Assembly (NCBI RefSeq): GCF_002890915.1
Contig: NZ_POUT01000012.1
Coordinates: forward strand, 1-64,000
Origin: Stutzerimonas stutzeri
Lineage (GTDB): Bacteria > Pseudomonadota > Gammaproteobacteria > Pseudomonadales > Pseudomonadaceae
DNA: 64,000 nucleotides
Direction: 5' to 3'
Notes under the pieces: model-generated
Database searches by the model: none
The model's input: only the letters and a program-made list of their open reading frames with translations
What the model was told of the DNA's origin: nothing
Part shown: one piece after another, positions 48,245 to 57,417 of the stretch
Position numbering within the stretch: position 1 is the first letter of the stretch
Layout of the letters: every line of letters starts with the position of its first letter
Program-made: the position numbers and the translations under genes

Positions 48245-50350
48245 GTGAATCCGGTAATCAAGAAATTCCAGTTCGGTCAGTCGACCGTAACCCTTGAGAC
48301 GGGCCGCATCGCCCGCCAGGCATCCGGCGCAGTGCTGGTGACCGTCGATGACGACGTCAGCGTACTGGTGACCGTGGTCGGCGCCAAGACTGCCGACCCG
48401 AGCAAGGGCTTCTTCCCGCTGTCTGTGCACTACCAGGAGAAGACCTACGCCGCCGGCAAGATCCCCGGTGGCTTCTTCAAGCGCGAAGGCCGTCCTTCCG
48501 AGAAGGAAACCCTGACTTCGCGCCTGATCGACCGGCCGATCCGCCCGCTGTTCCCGGAAGGCTTCATGAACGAAGTGCAGGTCGTCTGCACCGTCGTCTC
48601 CACCAGCAAGAAGACCGATCCGGACATCGCTTCGATGATCGGCACCTCGGCGGCGCTGGCCATCTCCGGCATCCCCTTCGACGGCCCGATCGGTGCCGCC
48701 CGCGTGGCCTTCCACGAGAGCACCGGCTACCTGCTGAACCCGACCTACGAGCAGCTCAAGGCCTCCAGCCTGGACATGGTCGTGGCCGGTACCGAAGAAG
48801 CGGTGCTGATGGTCGAATCCGAAGCCCAGGAGCTGACCGAAGACCAGATGCTCGGCGCCGTGCTGTTCGCCCACCAGGAATTCCAGGCCGTAATCCAGGC
48901 GGTCAAGGAACTGGCCGCCGAGGCCGGCAAGCCGGCCTGGGACTGGAAGCCCGCCCCGGCCAACAGCGTGCTGCTGGACGCCATCCGCAACGAGTTCGGT
49001 GCGGAAATCTCCAAGGCCTACACCATTACCCTCAAGCAGGACCGCTACAACCGTCTCGGCGAGCTGCGTGATCAGGCCGTGGCCAAGCTCTCCGGCGAAG
49101 AGGGCCTGCCGAGCGCCGGCGAAGTGAAGGACGCCTTCGGCGAGATCGAATACCGCACCGTGCGCGAGAACATCGTCAACGGCCAGCCGCGTATCGACGG
49201 CCGCGACACCCGCACCGTGCGTCCGCTGAGCATCGAGGTCGGCGTGCTGCCCAAGACCCACGGCTCGGCGCTGTTCACCCGTGGCGAAACCCAGGCGCTG
49301 GTGGTGGCCACCCTCGGCACCGCGCGCGACGCCCAGCTGCTCGACACCCTGGAAGGCGAGAAGAAGGACGCCTTCATGCTGCACTACAACTTCCCGCCGT
49401 TCTCGGTCGGTGAGTGTGGCCGCATGGGCGGTGCCGGTCGCCGCGAGATCGGCCACGGCCGCCTGGCCCGTCGTGGCGTCGCCGCGATGCTGCCGCGCGA
49501 GGACGAGTTCCCCTACACTATCCGCGTGGTGTCCGAGATCACCGAATCCAACGGCTCCAGCTCCATGGCCTCGGTCTGCGGCGCCTCGCTGGCGCTGATG
49601 GATGCCGGTGTGCCGATGAAGGCGCCGGTCGCCGGTATCGCCATGGGCCTGGTCAAGGAAGGCGACAAGTTCGCCGTGCTGACCGATATCCTTGGCGACG
49701 AAGACCACCTGGGCGACATGGACTTCAAGGTCGCCGGTACCGCCAAGGGCGTCACCGCGCTGCAGATGGACATCAAGATCCAGGGCATCACCGAAGAGAT
49801 CATGGAAATCGCCCTGGGCCAGGCCTTGGAAGCGCGCCTGAATATCCTCGGCCAGATGAACCAGGTCATCGCCCAGTCGCGCAGCGAACTGTCGGCCAAC
49901 GCGCCGACCATGCTGGCGATGAAGATCGACCAGGACAAGATCCGCGACGTGATCGGCAAGGGCGGCGCCACCATCCGCGCCATCTGCGAAGAGACCAAGG
50001 CCTCGATCGACATCGAGGACGACGGTTCGATCAAGATCTTCGGCGAGACCAAGGAAGCGGCCGAGGCGGCCAAGCAGCGCGTGCTGGGCATCACCGCCGA
50101 GGCGGAAATCGGCAAGATCTATGTTGGCAAGGTCGAGCGCATCGTCGACTTCGGCGCCTTCGTCAACATCCTGCCGGGCAAGGATGGCCTGGTGCACATC
50201 TCGCAGATCAGCGACCAGCGCATCGAGAAGGTCACCGACGTGCTCAAGGAAGGTCAGGAAGTGAAGGTGCTGGTGTTGGACGTGGACAACCGCGGCCGCA
50301 TCAAGCTGTCCATCAAGGACGTGGCGGCGGCGGAAGCTTCCGGCGTCTGA
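48245..50350 (+). CDS. pnp: Polynucleotide phosphorylase (PNPase)
   Basis: A 701-residue 3'-to-5' exoribonuclease of the RNA degradosome. Two RNase PH domains (about 10-210 and 310-530) include the family-typical FKREGRPSEKETLTSRLIDRP and GRREIGHGRLARRGV segments. A KH domain (about 553-610, IGKGGATIRAICEETKASID) and an S1 domain (about 620-690, GKVERIVDFGAFVNILPGKDGL) follow. The start is GTG at 48245 after AGAAGGAAAAACC; the upstream in-frame ATG at 48179 adds unrelated residues. A perfect terminator follows. Confidence 0.98.
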   Translation: MNPVIKKFQFGQSTVTLETGRIARQASGAVLVTVDDDVSVLVTVVGAKTADPSKGFFPLSVHYQEKTYAAGKIPGGFFKREGRPSEKETLTSRLIDRPIRPLFPEGFMNEVQVVCTVVSTSKKTDPDIASMIGTSAALAISGIPFDGPIGAARVAFHESTGYLLNPTYEQLKASSLDMVVAGTEEAVLMVESEAQELTEDQMLGAVLFAHQEFQAVIQAVKELAAEAGKPAWDWKPAPANSVLLDAIRNEFGAEISKAYTITLKQDRYNRLGELRDQAVAKLSGEEGLPSAGEVKDAFGEIEYRTVRENIVNGQPRIDGRDTRTVRPLSIEVGVLPKTHGSALFTRGETQALVVATLGTARDAQLLDTLEGEKKDAFMLHYNFPPFSVGECGRMGGAGRREIGHGRLARRGVAAMLPREDEFPYTIRVVSEITESNGSSSMASVCGASLALMDAGVPMKAPVAGIAMGLVKEGDKFAVLTDILGDEDHLGDMDFKVAGTAKGVTALQMDIKIQGITEEIMEIALGQALEARLNILGQMNQVIAQSRSELSANAPTMLAMKIDQDKIRDVIGKGGATIRAICEETKASIDIEDDGSIKIFGETKEAAEAAKQRVLGITAEAEIGKIYVGKVERIVDFGAFVNILPGKDGLVHISQISDQRIEKVTDVLKEGQEVKVLVLDVDNRGRIKLSIKDVAAAEASGV

Positions 50351-50370
50351 ACCGGCATTCCTTGCTGACG

Positions 50371-50393
50371 AAAAGGGCCTTCGGGCCCTTTTT
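50371..50393 (+). terminator. Terminator after pnp
   Basis: AAAAGGGCC (50371-50379) and GGGCCCTTTTT (50383-50393) pair around TTC with a good T-tract, 21 bp after the pnp stop. Confidence 0.9.
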
Positions 50394-50622
50394 GTTTGCC
50401 TGCGATTCCTGATATCGCACCGTCGGGAGATTGCAAGATGCACGCGCCAGGATTGCCAAGCTTGCATTGTGCAAGTGATCGGGCTTCGATGCTTGTTATT
50501 AACTAATTGATTTTATTGGCGAAATTTTTATTTCGAGATTGGCACGTCGCTTGCGCTAAATATTCGTGAGTTCTGAGGCCGGAGTCATGCCGCAGAAAAC
50601 CATGAGAACAGGAGTGACATCT

Positions 50623-50994
50623 ATGAAGACTATTCAGACTCTGACTGCCACCGCCATCGCCGTTGCCCTCAGCCTGCCGCTCGCCGGTACCGTGCTGGCC
50701 GACACTTCGCCCGCCATCGACGAAGCCTCCAATGTCATGTTGGCCGCCAACGACACCATGAACGATGCCGGTGATGCGGTTTCCGATACCTGGATCACGA
50801 CCAAGGTGAAGTCGGCTCTGCTGGCCGAGGATGCGACTCCGGGTATGGATATCGAAGTGGAAACCAAGGATGGCGTCGTCTCGCTGTCCGGTACCGTCGC
50901 TACCGAAGCGGAAAAGGAAGCCGCTATCACCAAGGCCCAGGGCATCAAGGGCGTGCGTGATGTGTCCGCCGATGGCCTGAAGACCGCCGAGTAA
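50623..50994 (+). CDS. BON-domain periplasmic protein
   Basis: A 123-residue exported protein. A signal peptide (MKTIQTLTATAIAVALSLPLAGTVLA, cleavage after about 26) is followed by a linker and one BON domain (DTWITTKVKSALLAEDATPGMDIEVETKDGVVSLSGTV...GIKGVRDV), as in OsmY and DolP. BON domains bind phospholipids, and such proteins often rise in osmotic or envelope stress. AGGAG precedes the ATG at 50623. The longer open frame upstream is rejected because it would bury the signal peptide. It lies downstream of pnp, as in P. aeruginosa. The upstream 230 bp are AT-rich for this genome and should hold its promoter. Confidence 0.9.
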   Translation: MKTIQTLTATAIAVALSLPLAGTVLADTSPAIDEASNVMLAANDTMNDAGDAVSDTWITTKVKSALLAEDATPGMDIEVETKDGVVSLSGTVATEAEKEAAITKAQGIKGVRDVSADGLKTAE

Positions 50995-51033
50995 GGGTTG
51001 GGCCCGCTGCCAAGGGCGGCGGCAAGGCCGATG

Positions 51034-51061
51034 AAAAAGCCCCGCTTCGGCGGGGCTTTTT
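51034..51061. terminator. Bidirectional terminator between the BON gene and DUF2845 gene
   Basis: AAAAAGCCCCGC (51034-51045) and GCGGGGCTTTTT (51050-51061) pair around TTCG. It separates the convergent BON and DUF2845 genes. Confidence 0.93.
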
Positions 51062-51106
51062 CATGGCTCCGTTACGGGGGCTGGCTCGATGTGCGAGCAC
51101 CGACAC

Positions 51107-51415
51107 TCAGTTGCCTCGCCGGCTGCGTATGCCGCGCAACCGGTTGCCCTCGAAGCGCAGGAAATGGAGCATGCCGTGATTCGGTCCGTAGATCCACTCC
51201 TCGACCGCCACTTCCTGCCGGTAGCCGTAATCGTCGATAACCTCCTTGTAGCCCACCAGCGAGCTGCTGGCCGGTTCGCCGCACTTGCTGCGAACCTCGG
51301 TCGTCGTCGCCTCCAGGCTGACCAGGCGACTGTTGCAGCGATAGGTGGAAGACGCCTGCGCCTGGAAGCCGAGCAACATCAGGCAGAGCAGGCTGGTGAA
51401 TGCGCGGCGCTCCAT
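51107..51415 (-). CDS. DUF2845 exported protein (second of a tandem pair)
   Basis: A 102-residue protein. A signal peptide (MERRAFTSLLCLMLLGFQAQA) precedes a small domain with the pattern YRCNSRLVSLEATTTEVRSKCGEP...EEWIYGPNHGMLHFLRFEGNRL. The two cysteines probably form a disulfide in the periplasm. This matches DUF2845. It is a clear paralogue of the gene immediately upstream (CGSQLVSTGD...KCGPP...EEWVYGPSNGMLSILTFEGNRL). GGAG lies before the ATG at 51415. Function unknown. It is the last gene of the row that starts with the DUF748 protein. Confidence 0.88.
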   Translation of the reverse strand: MERRAFTSLLCLMLLGFQAQASSTYRCNSRLVSLEATTTEVRSKCGEPASSSLVGYKEVIDDYGYRQEVAVEEWIYGPNHGMLHFLRFEGNRLRGIRSRRGN

Positions 51416-51426
51416 CGATTTGCTCC

Positions 51427-51723
51427 TCAGTTGGCCCTGCGGGTCTCGATGCGCACCAGGCGATTGCCCTCGAAGGTCAGGATGCTGAGCATGCCGTTGC
51501 TGGGGCCGTAGACCCACTCTTCCAGCTTGAATTCATGACGGTCGTCGCGGCTGAGGCTGTAGCCGACCAGGTCCCGGTGCGTGGGTGGGCCGCACTTGCG
51601 CTCGACTTCGAAGGCGCGGTCGCCGGTGCTCACCAGCTGGCTGCCACAGCGCAAGGTGTCGGCCTGGACGCCCGCGGCGGTGGACAGCAGCAGGCAGGCG
51701 ACGAGCCGTTTGTTCGGTTGCAT
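51427..51723 (-). CDS. DUF2845 exported protein (first of a tandem pair)
   Basis: A 98-residue protein. A signal peptide (MQPNKRLVACLLLSTAAGVQA) precedes the DUF2845 core: TLRCGSQLVSTGDRAFEVERKCGPPTHRDLVGYSLS, then FKLEEWVYGPSNGMLSILTFEGNRLVRIETRR. The ATG at 51723 lies 2 bp after the DUF748 stop, so the two are coupled. The open frame that continues far upstream is a shadow of the DUF748 gene. The two DUF2845 genes are separated by 11 bp and probably arose by duplication. Confidence 0.88.
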   Translation of the reverse strand: MQPNKRLVACLLLSTAAGVQADTLRCGSQLVSTGDRAFEVERKCGPPTHRDLVGYSLSRDDRHEFKLEEWVYGPSNGMLSILTFEGNRLVRIETRRAN

Positions 51724-51725
51724 CG

Positions 51726-54611
51726 TTAGCTCCCCAGATGCAGCATGGTCGCGACCTTGCCGTCGGGCTCCGCCTCGGCCGTTCCGGTATCGAGCAAATA
51801 GATGCGCTCGGCATCGAGGCCGGCCTGCACCAGATGGTCCTTGATCGCCGCGGCGCGTTGCTGGCTGAGCCGGCGCAGCAACGCGGTATTGCCGGCCCAG
51901 GAGTCGACAACCGCCTGGCGCAGTCGCTGGGTACGCTCCTCGGGCTCGAGTTCCCGCCATTCGGCCGGAGGCTGTTGCTTGAGCCGGCTGCGATAGATGC
52001 CTTCGAGCAAGGGGGCCTCGTCGTCCTCGTCGATCTGGATCTGGCTGGCGTCCGCCGGCACCTTGTCGCCGCGGCGCTGCAGGATGCGGTACCAGGTCTC
52101 GCGATATTCCTGCTGCAGGCGCCGCTCGGCCAACAGCGGGCCGTCGGCTGCGCTGGCGCTCATGCCCTCGACCTCCAGCTGCAGCGCCGGGCGCTGTTGG
52201 AGGGCGGAGACCAGGGTGTCCAGGGCCTGGCGCGCTTCGCCGTCCAGCTCGCTGCTCGCCGGGGCGAAGCGTACCTGGCTGAGATCGACCTGGTCGCCGC
52301 CGACCAGCCCGGCGATGAACTTGAACGGTGCCTGTGCCGCGCGCAGGACCAGATTGCGCAGCGTCTGCCAGATGATCGGCATGACGCTGAACTGTGGATC
52401 GTTGAGATTGCCCTGCACCGGCAGTTCGATGGAAATGGTGCCCTTGGTATCCTTCAACAGGGCCACCGCCAGGCGCACCGGCAGGTCCACCGCGTCGGGG
52501 CTGTCGACCTTCTCGCCGAGCTGCAGCTGTTCCACCACTACCTTGTTCTCGGCGTTCAGCTGGCCCTGCTGGATGCGGTAATGCAGGTCCAGGTCGAGGC
52601 GGCCCTTGCGGATGCGGTAGCCGGCGAATTTGCCGGAGTAGGGGGTGAGGGTGGTCAGTTCGACCTGGCGAAAACGGGTGGCGATGTCCAGGCTCTGCAG
52701 CGGATCGAAGGGGGTCAGGCTGCCCTTGATGCTTACCGGGGCGTACTGGTCCACCTTGCCGGCGATATCCACCGAGGCGGCCTTCTGCTCGCGGTTGTCC
52801 AGCGTGCCGATGCTGCCGTTGAGTGACTGGATGGCGGTGGCGAACGGCGGGCGCAGGCTGAAGTCGGCGAAGTTTGCCGAGCCGTCGGCAATGGCGATGC
52901 CGCCGATGCGCAGCGCCAACGGTTGCGCCTGCGTTGCCGCGGGTTCTTCCGTCGGCTCGCCGCGGTCGACCATGAGGTCGTTGATGTTGGTGCTCAGGTC
53001 CGGGTTGATGATGAAGCGTGCGTAGGGCTGGTTCAGGTCGATGCGCTCGATTTCCAGGCGGCTGGGGTGCTGGTAGTCCAGGCCGCTCAGTTGCAGCCGC
53101 TGCCATTTGACGAAATCGCGGTTGTTGAGGGTATCCAGGGTGTGCAGCTGGGTTGCCTCGGCCTGGCCGCGGACGCTGAACGCCAGCGGTTCGGTGCCCT
53201 GCAGCTCGACGTCGAGTTCGCTCGAGAGCATGCCGCTACGCAGTTCGAGGCGGACCAGCGGGCTGATATAGGCCTGGGCGATCCGCAGGTCGATGTCGCG
53301 GGTGGTGACGGCGAGCTTGCCGCTCATCGGGCTCAGTTGCAATTGTCCGGTAGCCTGGAGCGCCCCTTGCCTGCCCACGCCGCTTTCCAGCTTGAGTTTG
53401 AAAGGGCTGGTGCCCAGGCTGTCGAAGTCCGCCACGTCCAGGTTCAGCGGGCCCAGCTCCAGCGCCACTTCGTCCTGCGGCACCCGGTCGGCGAGGTGCA
53501 CGTGGTAATCGCGCAGTTGCGCATCATGCAGGAACACCTGCCAGGGTTTGCCCGGCTCGTCTTGCTCGGCGGCTGGCGAGCCTTCGGTGGGGGCCTCCGG
53601 TGTGCTACCGGCGGTGGCGAACAGCTTCTGCCAATCCAGCTCACCATCGGCTTCGCGCGCGGCCCAGGTTTCGAGATTGCGGCTGCGCAGCGTGCCGATG
53701 CTGACCTGCTGTCCGAGCAGATCCACGCTGGTCTCACCCAGCACGAGCTGCTCCAGGCGAACCAGCGGGCGGCCCTGCGGACTGTCGACGGCCAGCGCTG
53801 CCAGCGTCAGCGTGGCGTTGTGCAGATCGAGTGCCAGCCCTTGGCTGAGGTCCAGCCGGTAGTCCGTGCTCAGGTCGAGGCTGCCGCCCTCCAGCACCAG
53901 CGGCGCGGCGTCGCGGATATAGGGGCGGAAATCCGTGAGGGCCAGCTTGCTGACCTTCAACCGGCCGTGGGAGGCCAGCGGCTGCAGGCTGAACTGGCCC
54001 TGCCAGTCGATGCGGCCGCCGCCCGGGCCGCTGGCGGCGAGGCTCGCATCGGCGCTGTCGTCGGCCCGGGTGGTGAGGTTGTGCAGTTCGAAATCCAACG
54101 CATCGTAGACCAGGTCGATCGGCTCGCTCGGGCGGCGGTCCTGGAAGTGCAGGTAGCCGCGGGCCAGTTGCAGGCGGTCGATACGCAGCGGGAACAGGCC
54201 GCTTTCTTGCGCGGGCTCCGGCTCTTCGGCTTCCGGTAGTTCGAACAGTCGGCCGAGGTTGAGCACGCCATCATCGGCGAAGCGCACTTCGCTGCGCGGC
54301 GCCGTCAGCTCGACGGCGGCCAGGTGCAGGGTGCGCTGCCACAGACTGTCCCACTGCAGGTTCAGATAGAGCTGTTCGAAGGCCAGTTGGCGATCGTCGG
54401 CCTCGCCTATGTGCAGCTCGAACAGGTCCAGTTCGAGGCTGAAGGGGTTGAATTCGATGCGCTCCAGGCTCGCCGGCACGGTCGCGTAGGCGGCCAGCTG
54501 CTGGTTGGCGATGCGCTGCAGGGCACCGGGCAGGATCAGGAAGCCGAGCAGGCAATAGAAGATCAGCGCGAGCGCGACGCCGCTAAGCGCGCGCTTCATT
54601 CCGTTGGGCAT
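51726..54611 (-). CDS. DUF748 (AsmA-like) membrane-anchored protein
   Basis: About 961 residues. One N-terminal membrane anchor (ALSGVALALIFYCLLGFLILPGAL) is followed by a very long periplasmic, beta-rich region with repeated AsmA/DUF748-type stretches (ERIEFNPFSLELDLFELHI, LYLNLQWDSLWQRTLHLAAVEL, PYARFIINPDLSTNINDLM). The C-terminal part (about 800-890) resembles an OmpA-like or ring motif segment (FAPASSELDGEARQALDTLVSAL). AsmA-like proteins form grooves that carry phospholipids between membranes; DUF748 members are less studied. Start uncertain: 54611 (MPNGMKR) or 54599 (MKRALSG). Followed at once by the DUF2845 pair. Confidence 0.85.
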   Translation of the reverse strand: MPNGMKRALSGVALALIFYCLLGFLILPGALQRIANQQLAAYATVPASLERIEFNPFSLELDLFELHIGEADDRQLAFEQLYLNLQWDSLWQRTLHLAAVELTAPRSEVRFADDGVLNLGRLFELPEAEEPEPAQESGLFPLRIDRLQLARGYLHFQDRRPSEPIDLVYDALDFELHNLTTRADDSADASLAASGPGGGRIDWQGQFSLQPLASHGRLKVSKLALTDFRPYIRDAAPLVLEGGSLDLSTDYRLDLSQGLALDLHNATLTLAALAVDSPQGRPLVRLEQLVLGETSVDLLGQQVSIGTLRSRNLETWAAREADGELDWQKLFATAGSTPEAPTEGSPAAEQDEPGKPWQVFLHDAQLRDYHVHLADRVPQDEVALELGPLNLDVADFDSLGTSPFKLKLESGVGRQGALQATGQLQLSPMSGKLAVTTRDIDLRIAQAYISPLVRLELRSGMLSSELDVELQGTEPLAFSVRGQAEATQLHTLDTLNNRDFVKWQRLQLSGLDYQHPSRLEIERIDLNQPYARFIINPDLSTNINDLMVDRGEPTEEPAATQAQPLALRIGGIAIADGSANFADFSLRPPFATAIQSLNGSIGTLDNREQKAASVDIAGKVDQYAPVSIKGSLTPFDPLQSLDIATRFRQVELTTLTPYSGKFAGYRIRKGRLDLDLHYRIQQGQLNAENKVVVEQLQLGEKVDSPDAVDLPVRLAVALLKDTKGTISIELPVQGNLNDPQFSVMPIIWQTLRNLVLRAAQAPFKFIAGLVGGDQVDLSQVRFAPASSELDGEARQALDTLVSALQQRPALQLEVEGMSASAADGPLLAERRLQQEYRETWYRILQRRGDKVPADASQIQIDEDDEAPLLEGIYRSRLKQQPPAEWRELEPEERTQRLRQAVVDSWAGNTALLRRLSQQRAAAIKDHLVQAGLDAERIYLLDTGTAEAEPDGKVATMLHLGS

Positions 54612-54735
54612 GACCGAACAGGTTCCTTGCGATGGATTGCCTTGGAGTATGGCATGCCGATGGGGTTCCTCGAATCCGTTGCCGTCGGCAATGCGTTCGA
54701 GCCCGCAGAATTGGTCGCCGGCACTGAAGTGCGGG

Positions 54736-55611
54736 CTAGCGGGGCGGCAGGCCCATGCGCCGGCGGGCGCGGTGCACCGAACCATTACGCACGGCCCAGC
54801 GCAGCAGCGGCGCGGTACACCGCACGCCGGTGCGGATCAACTGGCGCCGCTGTGCCGTCAGCGGCAGGCCGAACAGTTCGCTGGCCCAATCGGGCAGCAG
54901 CTCGACCCCGGCGTGCAGCATCAGCATGCCGAAGGGCCTGGCCAGGGCGCTGGGTGCGGGGGCCGCGCGCAGAATCCGGAGGATTTCCCGCGAGCGTTCG
55001 TCACAGCGCAGCTGCGGGCGGATGCGTTCCAGGTAGTCGTCCACCTGCGCGCGCGAGCGTGGCACGTCGCGGGCGCCGAGACGCTCGGCGATCAGCGCGA
55101 CTTCCGCGTAGTAGCGATCCTGCGCGTGGTCCGGCAGGGTCGGGTCGAGATAGCGCAGGTGCGACTTGAGGAAGCTGCTCACTTCGGCGACATGCACCCA
55201 GGTCAGCAGGTCCGGATCGGATGCCGCGTAGGGCCTGCCGTCCGGCGCATGTCCGGTGACCTGCAGGTGAATCGCCCGGACCCGTTCGATCAGCCTCTCG
55301 GCATCGGCCCGGCTGCCGAAGGTGGTTGCGGAAATGAACTGCCCGGTGCGGCGCAGGCGGCCGAGCAGATCCTCGCGGAAGTTCGAGTGGTCCCATACGC
55401 CGGCCAGCGCCAGGGGATGCAGCGCCTGCAGCAGCAGCGCGGAGATGCCACCGACGAGCATCGAGGTGAAATCACCATGGACCCGCCAGCACACCGATTC
55501 GGGGCCGAACAGGCCGGGATCGCCCGGCGGGTTCTCGTAGTCGATGCCGCCGAGCGCGAGCCCGGTGAGGCTGAGGACCTGGGTTTCGATACGGCGGCGG
55601 AGGAATTCCAT
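54736..55611 (-). CDS. DUF2236 (MpaB-like) oxygenase family protein
   Basis: About 291 residues from the ATG at 55611 (MEFLRRRIETQV); another in-frame ATG lies at 55641. It has the DUF2236/MpaB pattern: GLFGPESVCWRVHGDFTSMLVGGISALLLQALHPLALAGVWDHS, TTFGSRADAERLI, and WVHVAEVSSFL. In the latex-clearing protein Lcp a related fold binds heme b. The His in ALHP and RVHGD are plausible ligands. The natural substrate is unknown. No clear ribosome binding site is seen at either start. It lies 124 bp upstream of the DUF748 gene in the same direction, which may reflect co-transcription. Confidence 0.85.
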   Translation of the reverse strand: MEFLRRRIETQVLSLTGLALGGIDYENPPGDPGLFGPESVCWRVHGDFTSMLVGGISALLLQALHPLALAGVWDHSNFREDLLGRLRRTGQFISATTFGSRADAERLIERVRAIHLQVTGHAPDGRPYAASDPDLLTWVHVAEVSSFLKSHLRYLDPTLPDHAQDRYYAEVALIAERLGARDVPRSRAQVDDYLERIRPQLRCDERSREILRILRAAPAPSALARPFGMLMLHAGVELLPDWASELFGLPLTAQRRQLIRTGVRCTAPLLRWAVRNGSVHRARRRMGLPPR

Positions 55612-55682
55612 GGCGCGTCTGGTCGATGAGTGGACGGCCATGCTAGCGCGTCGCGGGCGGGATGCGGGACTGGAGGGCGCAA

Positions 55683-55739
55683 TGTAGGCGCCGGCTTGCC
55701 GGCGATCGCTGGCGCCGCCCGGCCATCGTGGCCGGGCGG
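55683..55739. repeat. REP-like repeat and GC-rich hairpin downstream of pgi
   Basis: GTAGGCGCCGGCTTGCCGGCGATC (55684-55707) is a variant of the Pseudomonas REP unit. Next to it CCGCCCGGCCA (55715-55725) pairs with TGGCCGGGCGG (55729-55739). The hairpin lies 11 bp beyond the pgi stop and may end that transcript, although it lacks a T-run. Confidence 0.65.
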
Positions 55740-55749
55740 GCAGGGGAGC

Positions 55750-57417
55750 TCAGCCGCGATGGCGGCCGCGGAAGAAGTCGATCAGGCCCTGGGTCGAGGC
55801 ATCTTCGGCCGGCGGACTGTCGTAGCTGGTCAGACGGCCATAGACGCCCTTGCCGAGCTCCTTGCCCAGCTCCACGCCCCACTGGTCGAAGGAGTTGATG
55901 CCCCAGATCACGCCCTGCACGAAGACCTTGTGCTCGTACAGCGCGATCAAGGCGCCGAGGCGGCCGGGGCTGATGCTCTCGGTGACCAGGGTGTTGCTCG
56001 GACGGTTGCCGGGGATCACCTTGTGCGGCGCCAGGCGCTGGACTTCCGCTTCCGCCAGGCCCTTGGCGCGCAGCTCGGCCTCGGCCTCCTCGCGGGTCTT
56101 GCCGAGCATCAGTGCCTGGCTCTGCGACAGGCAGTTGGCGTACAGCCACTCCTGGTGGTCGGCGACCGGGTTGTGGCTGACCACCGGGACGATGAAGTCC
56201 GCCGGGATCAGCGGCGTGCCCTGGTGCAGCAACTGGTGGTAGGCGTGCTGGCCGTTGCAGCCGACGCCGCCCCAGATCACCGGGCCGGTGCCGCAGGACA
56301 CCGGTGTACCGTCCTGGCGCACGCTCTTGCCGTTGGATTCCATATCCATCTGCTGCAGGTGTTTGACGAAGTTGCGCAGGTAGTGGTCGTAGGGCAGGAA
56401 GGCGTAGCTCTGCGCGCCCCAGAAGTTGTGGTACCAGACGCCGAGCATCGCCAGCAGCACCGGCATGTTGGTTTCGAACGGCTCGTGGAGGAAATGCTGG
56501 TCCATGCTGTAGGCGCCGGACAGCAGGTCCTTGAAGTTGTGCATGCCGATCGCCAGGGCGATGGGCAGGCCGATGGCCGACCACAGCGAGTAGCGTCCGC
56601 CGACCCAGTCCCACATGGGGAAGATGTTCTTTTCGCGGATGCCGAAATCCAGCGCCGCCTGCTTGTTGCTGGTCACGGCGATGAAGTGGCGGTAGAGCTT
56701 CTCCTCGGTGCCGCCGCGGGCCAGGTACCAGGTGCGTGCGGCCTGGGCGTTCTTCAGTGTCTCGAGGGTGCCGAAGGATTTGCTGGAAACGATGAACAGG
56801 GTGGTTTCGGCATTGAGGTTGGCGGTCACCTCGCGGAACTCGCTGCCGTCGATATTGGCCAGGTAGTGGCAGCGCACGCCGCACTGCTGGGTGAAGGGCA
56901 GCAGCGCCTCGGAGACCAGCTGCGGGCCGAGGAAGGAGCCGCCGATGCCGATGTTCACCACGTCGGTGATCGGCTTGTCGTTGTAGCCGCGCCACAGGTG
57001 GTTGTGGATGCGCCCGACGATGTCGGTCATCTGCGCCAGGGCGCCATGCACCTCGCGCATCAGGTTTTCGCCGTCGACGATCAGGTTGTCGCCCATCGGC
57101 CGGCGCAGCGCGGTATGCAGGGCCGGGCGGTTTTCCGAGGCATTGACCCGTTCGCCGTTGAACATGGCGTGGGCGGCCTGCTCGACGCCGGCTTCGCGGG
57201 CCAGGTTGACCAGCAGCGCACGGGTTTCGGGGGTGATCAGGTTTTTCGAGTAATCGAGGAACAGGCCGCAGCAAGAAACCGACAGCTCTTCGAAACGCGC
57301 GGGGTCGGCCTGGAAGGCCTCGCGCATGTTGAAGTTCTGCATGGCCAGGCGGTGTTCTTCCAGGGCCTTCCAGGATGGCAGGCCGGTGACATCGAGGGGG
57401 TGCTGGTAGTAGCTCAT
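55750..57417 (-). CDS. pgi: Pgi, glucose-6-phosphate isomerase
   Basis: A 555-residue glycolysis/gluconeogenesis enzyme. The signatures are intact: FNIGIGGSFLGPQ-type loop (VNIGIGGSFLGPQLVSEAL, near 150), SSKSFGTLETL, GGRYSLWSAIGLPIAL (near 275), the catalytic Glu in HEPFETN and the C-terminal NSFDQWGVELGKELG. The start at 57417 gives MSYYQHPLDV, matching the family; the frame is open further upstream without similarity. It stands alone, with a 345-bp region before panD. Confidence 0.97.
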   Translation of the reverse strand: MSYYQHPLDVTGLPSWKALEEHRLAMQNFNMREAFQADPARFEELSVSCCGLFLDYSKNLITPETRALLVNLAREAGVEQAAHAMFNGERVNASENRPALHTALRRPMGDNLIVDGENLMREVHGALAQMTDIVGRIHNHLWRGYNDKPITDVVNIGIGGSFLGPQLVSEALLPFTQQCGVRCHYLANIDGSEFREVTANLNAETTLFIVSSKSFGTLETLKNAQAARTWYLARGGTEEKLYRHFIAVTSNKQAALDFGIREKNIFPMWDWVGGRYSLWSAIGLPIALAIGMHNFKDLLSGAYSMDQHFLHEPFETNMPVLLAMLGVWYHNFWGAQSYAFLPYDHYLRNFVKHLQQMDMESNGKSVRQDGTPVSCGTGPVIWGGVGCNGQHAYHQLLHQGTPLIPADFIVPVVSHNPVADHQEWLYANCLSQSQALMLGKTREEAEAELRAKGLAEAEVQRLAPHKVIPGNRPSNTLVTESISPGRLGALIALYEHKVFVQGVIWGINSFDQWGVELGKELGKGVYGRLTSYDSPPAEDASTQGLIDFFRGRHRG

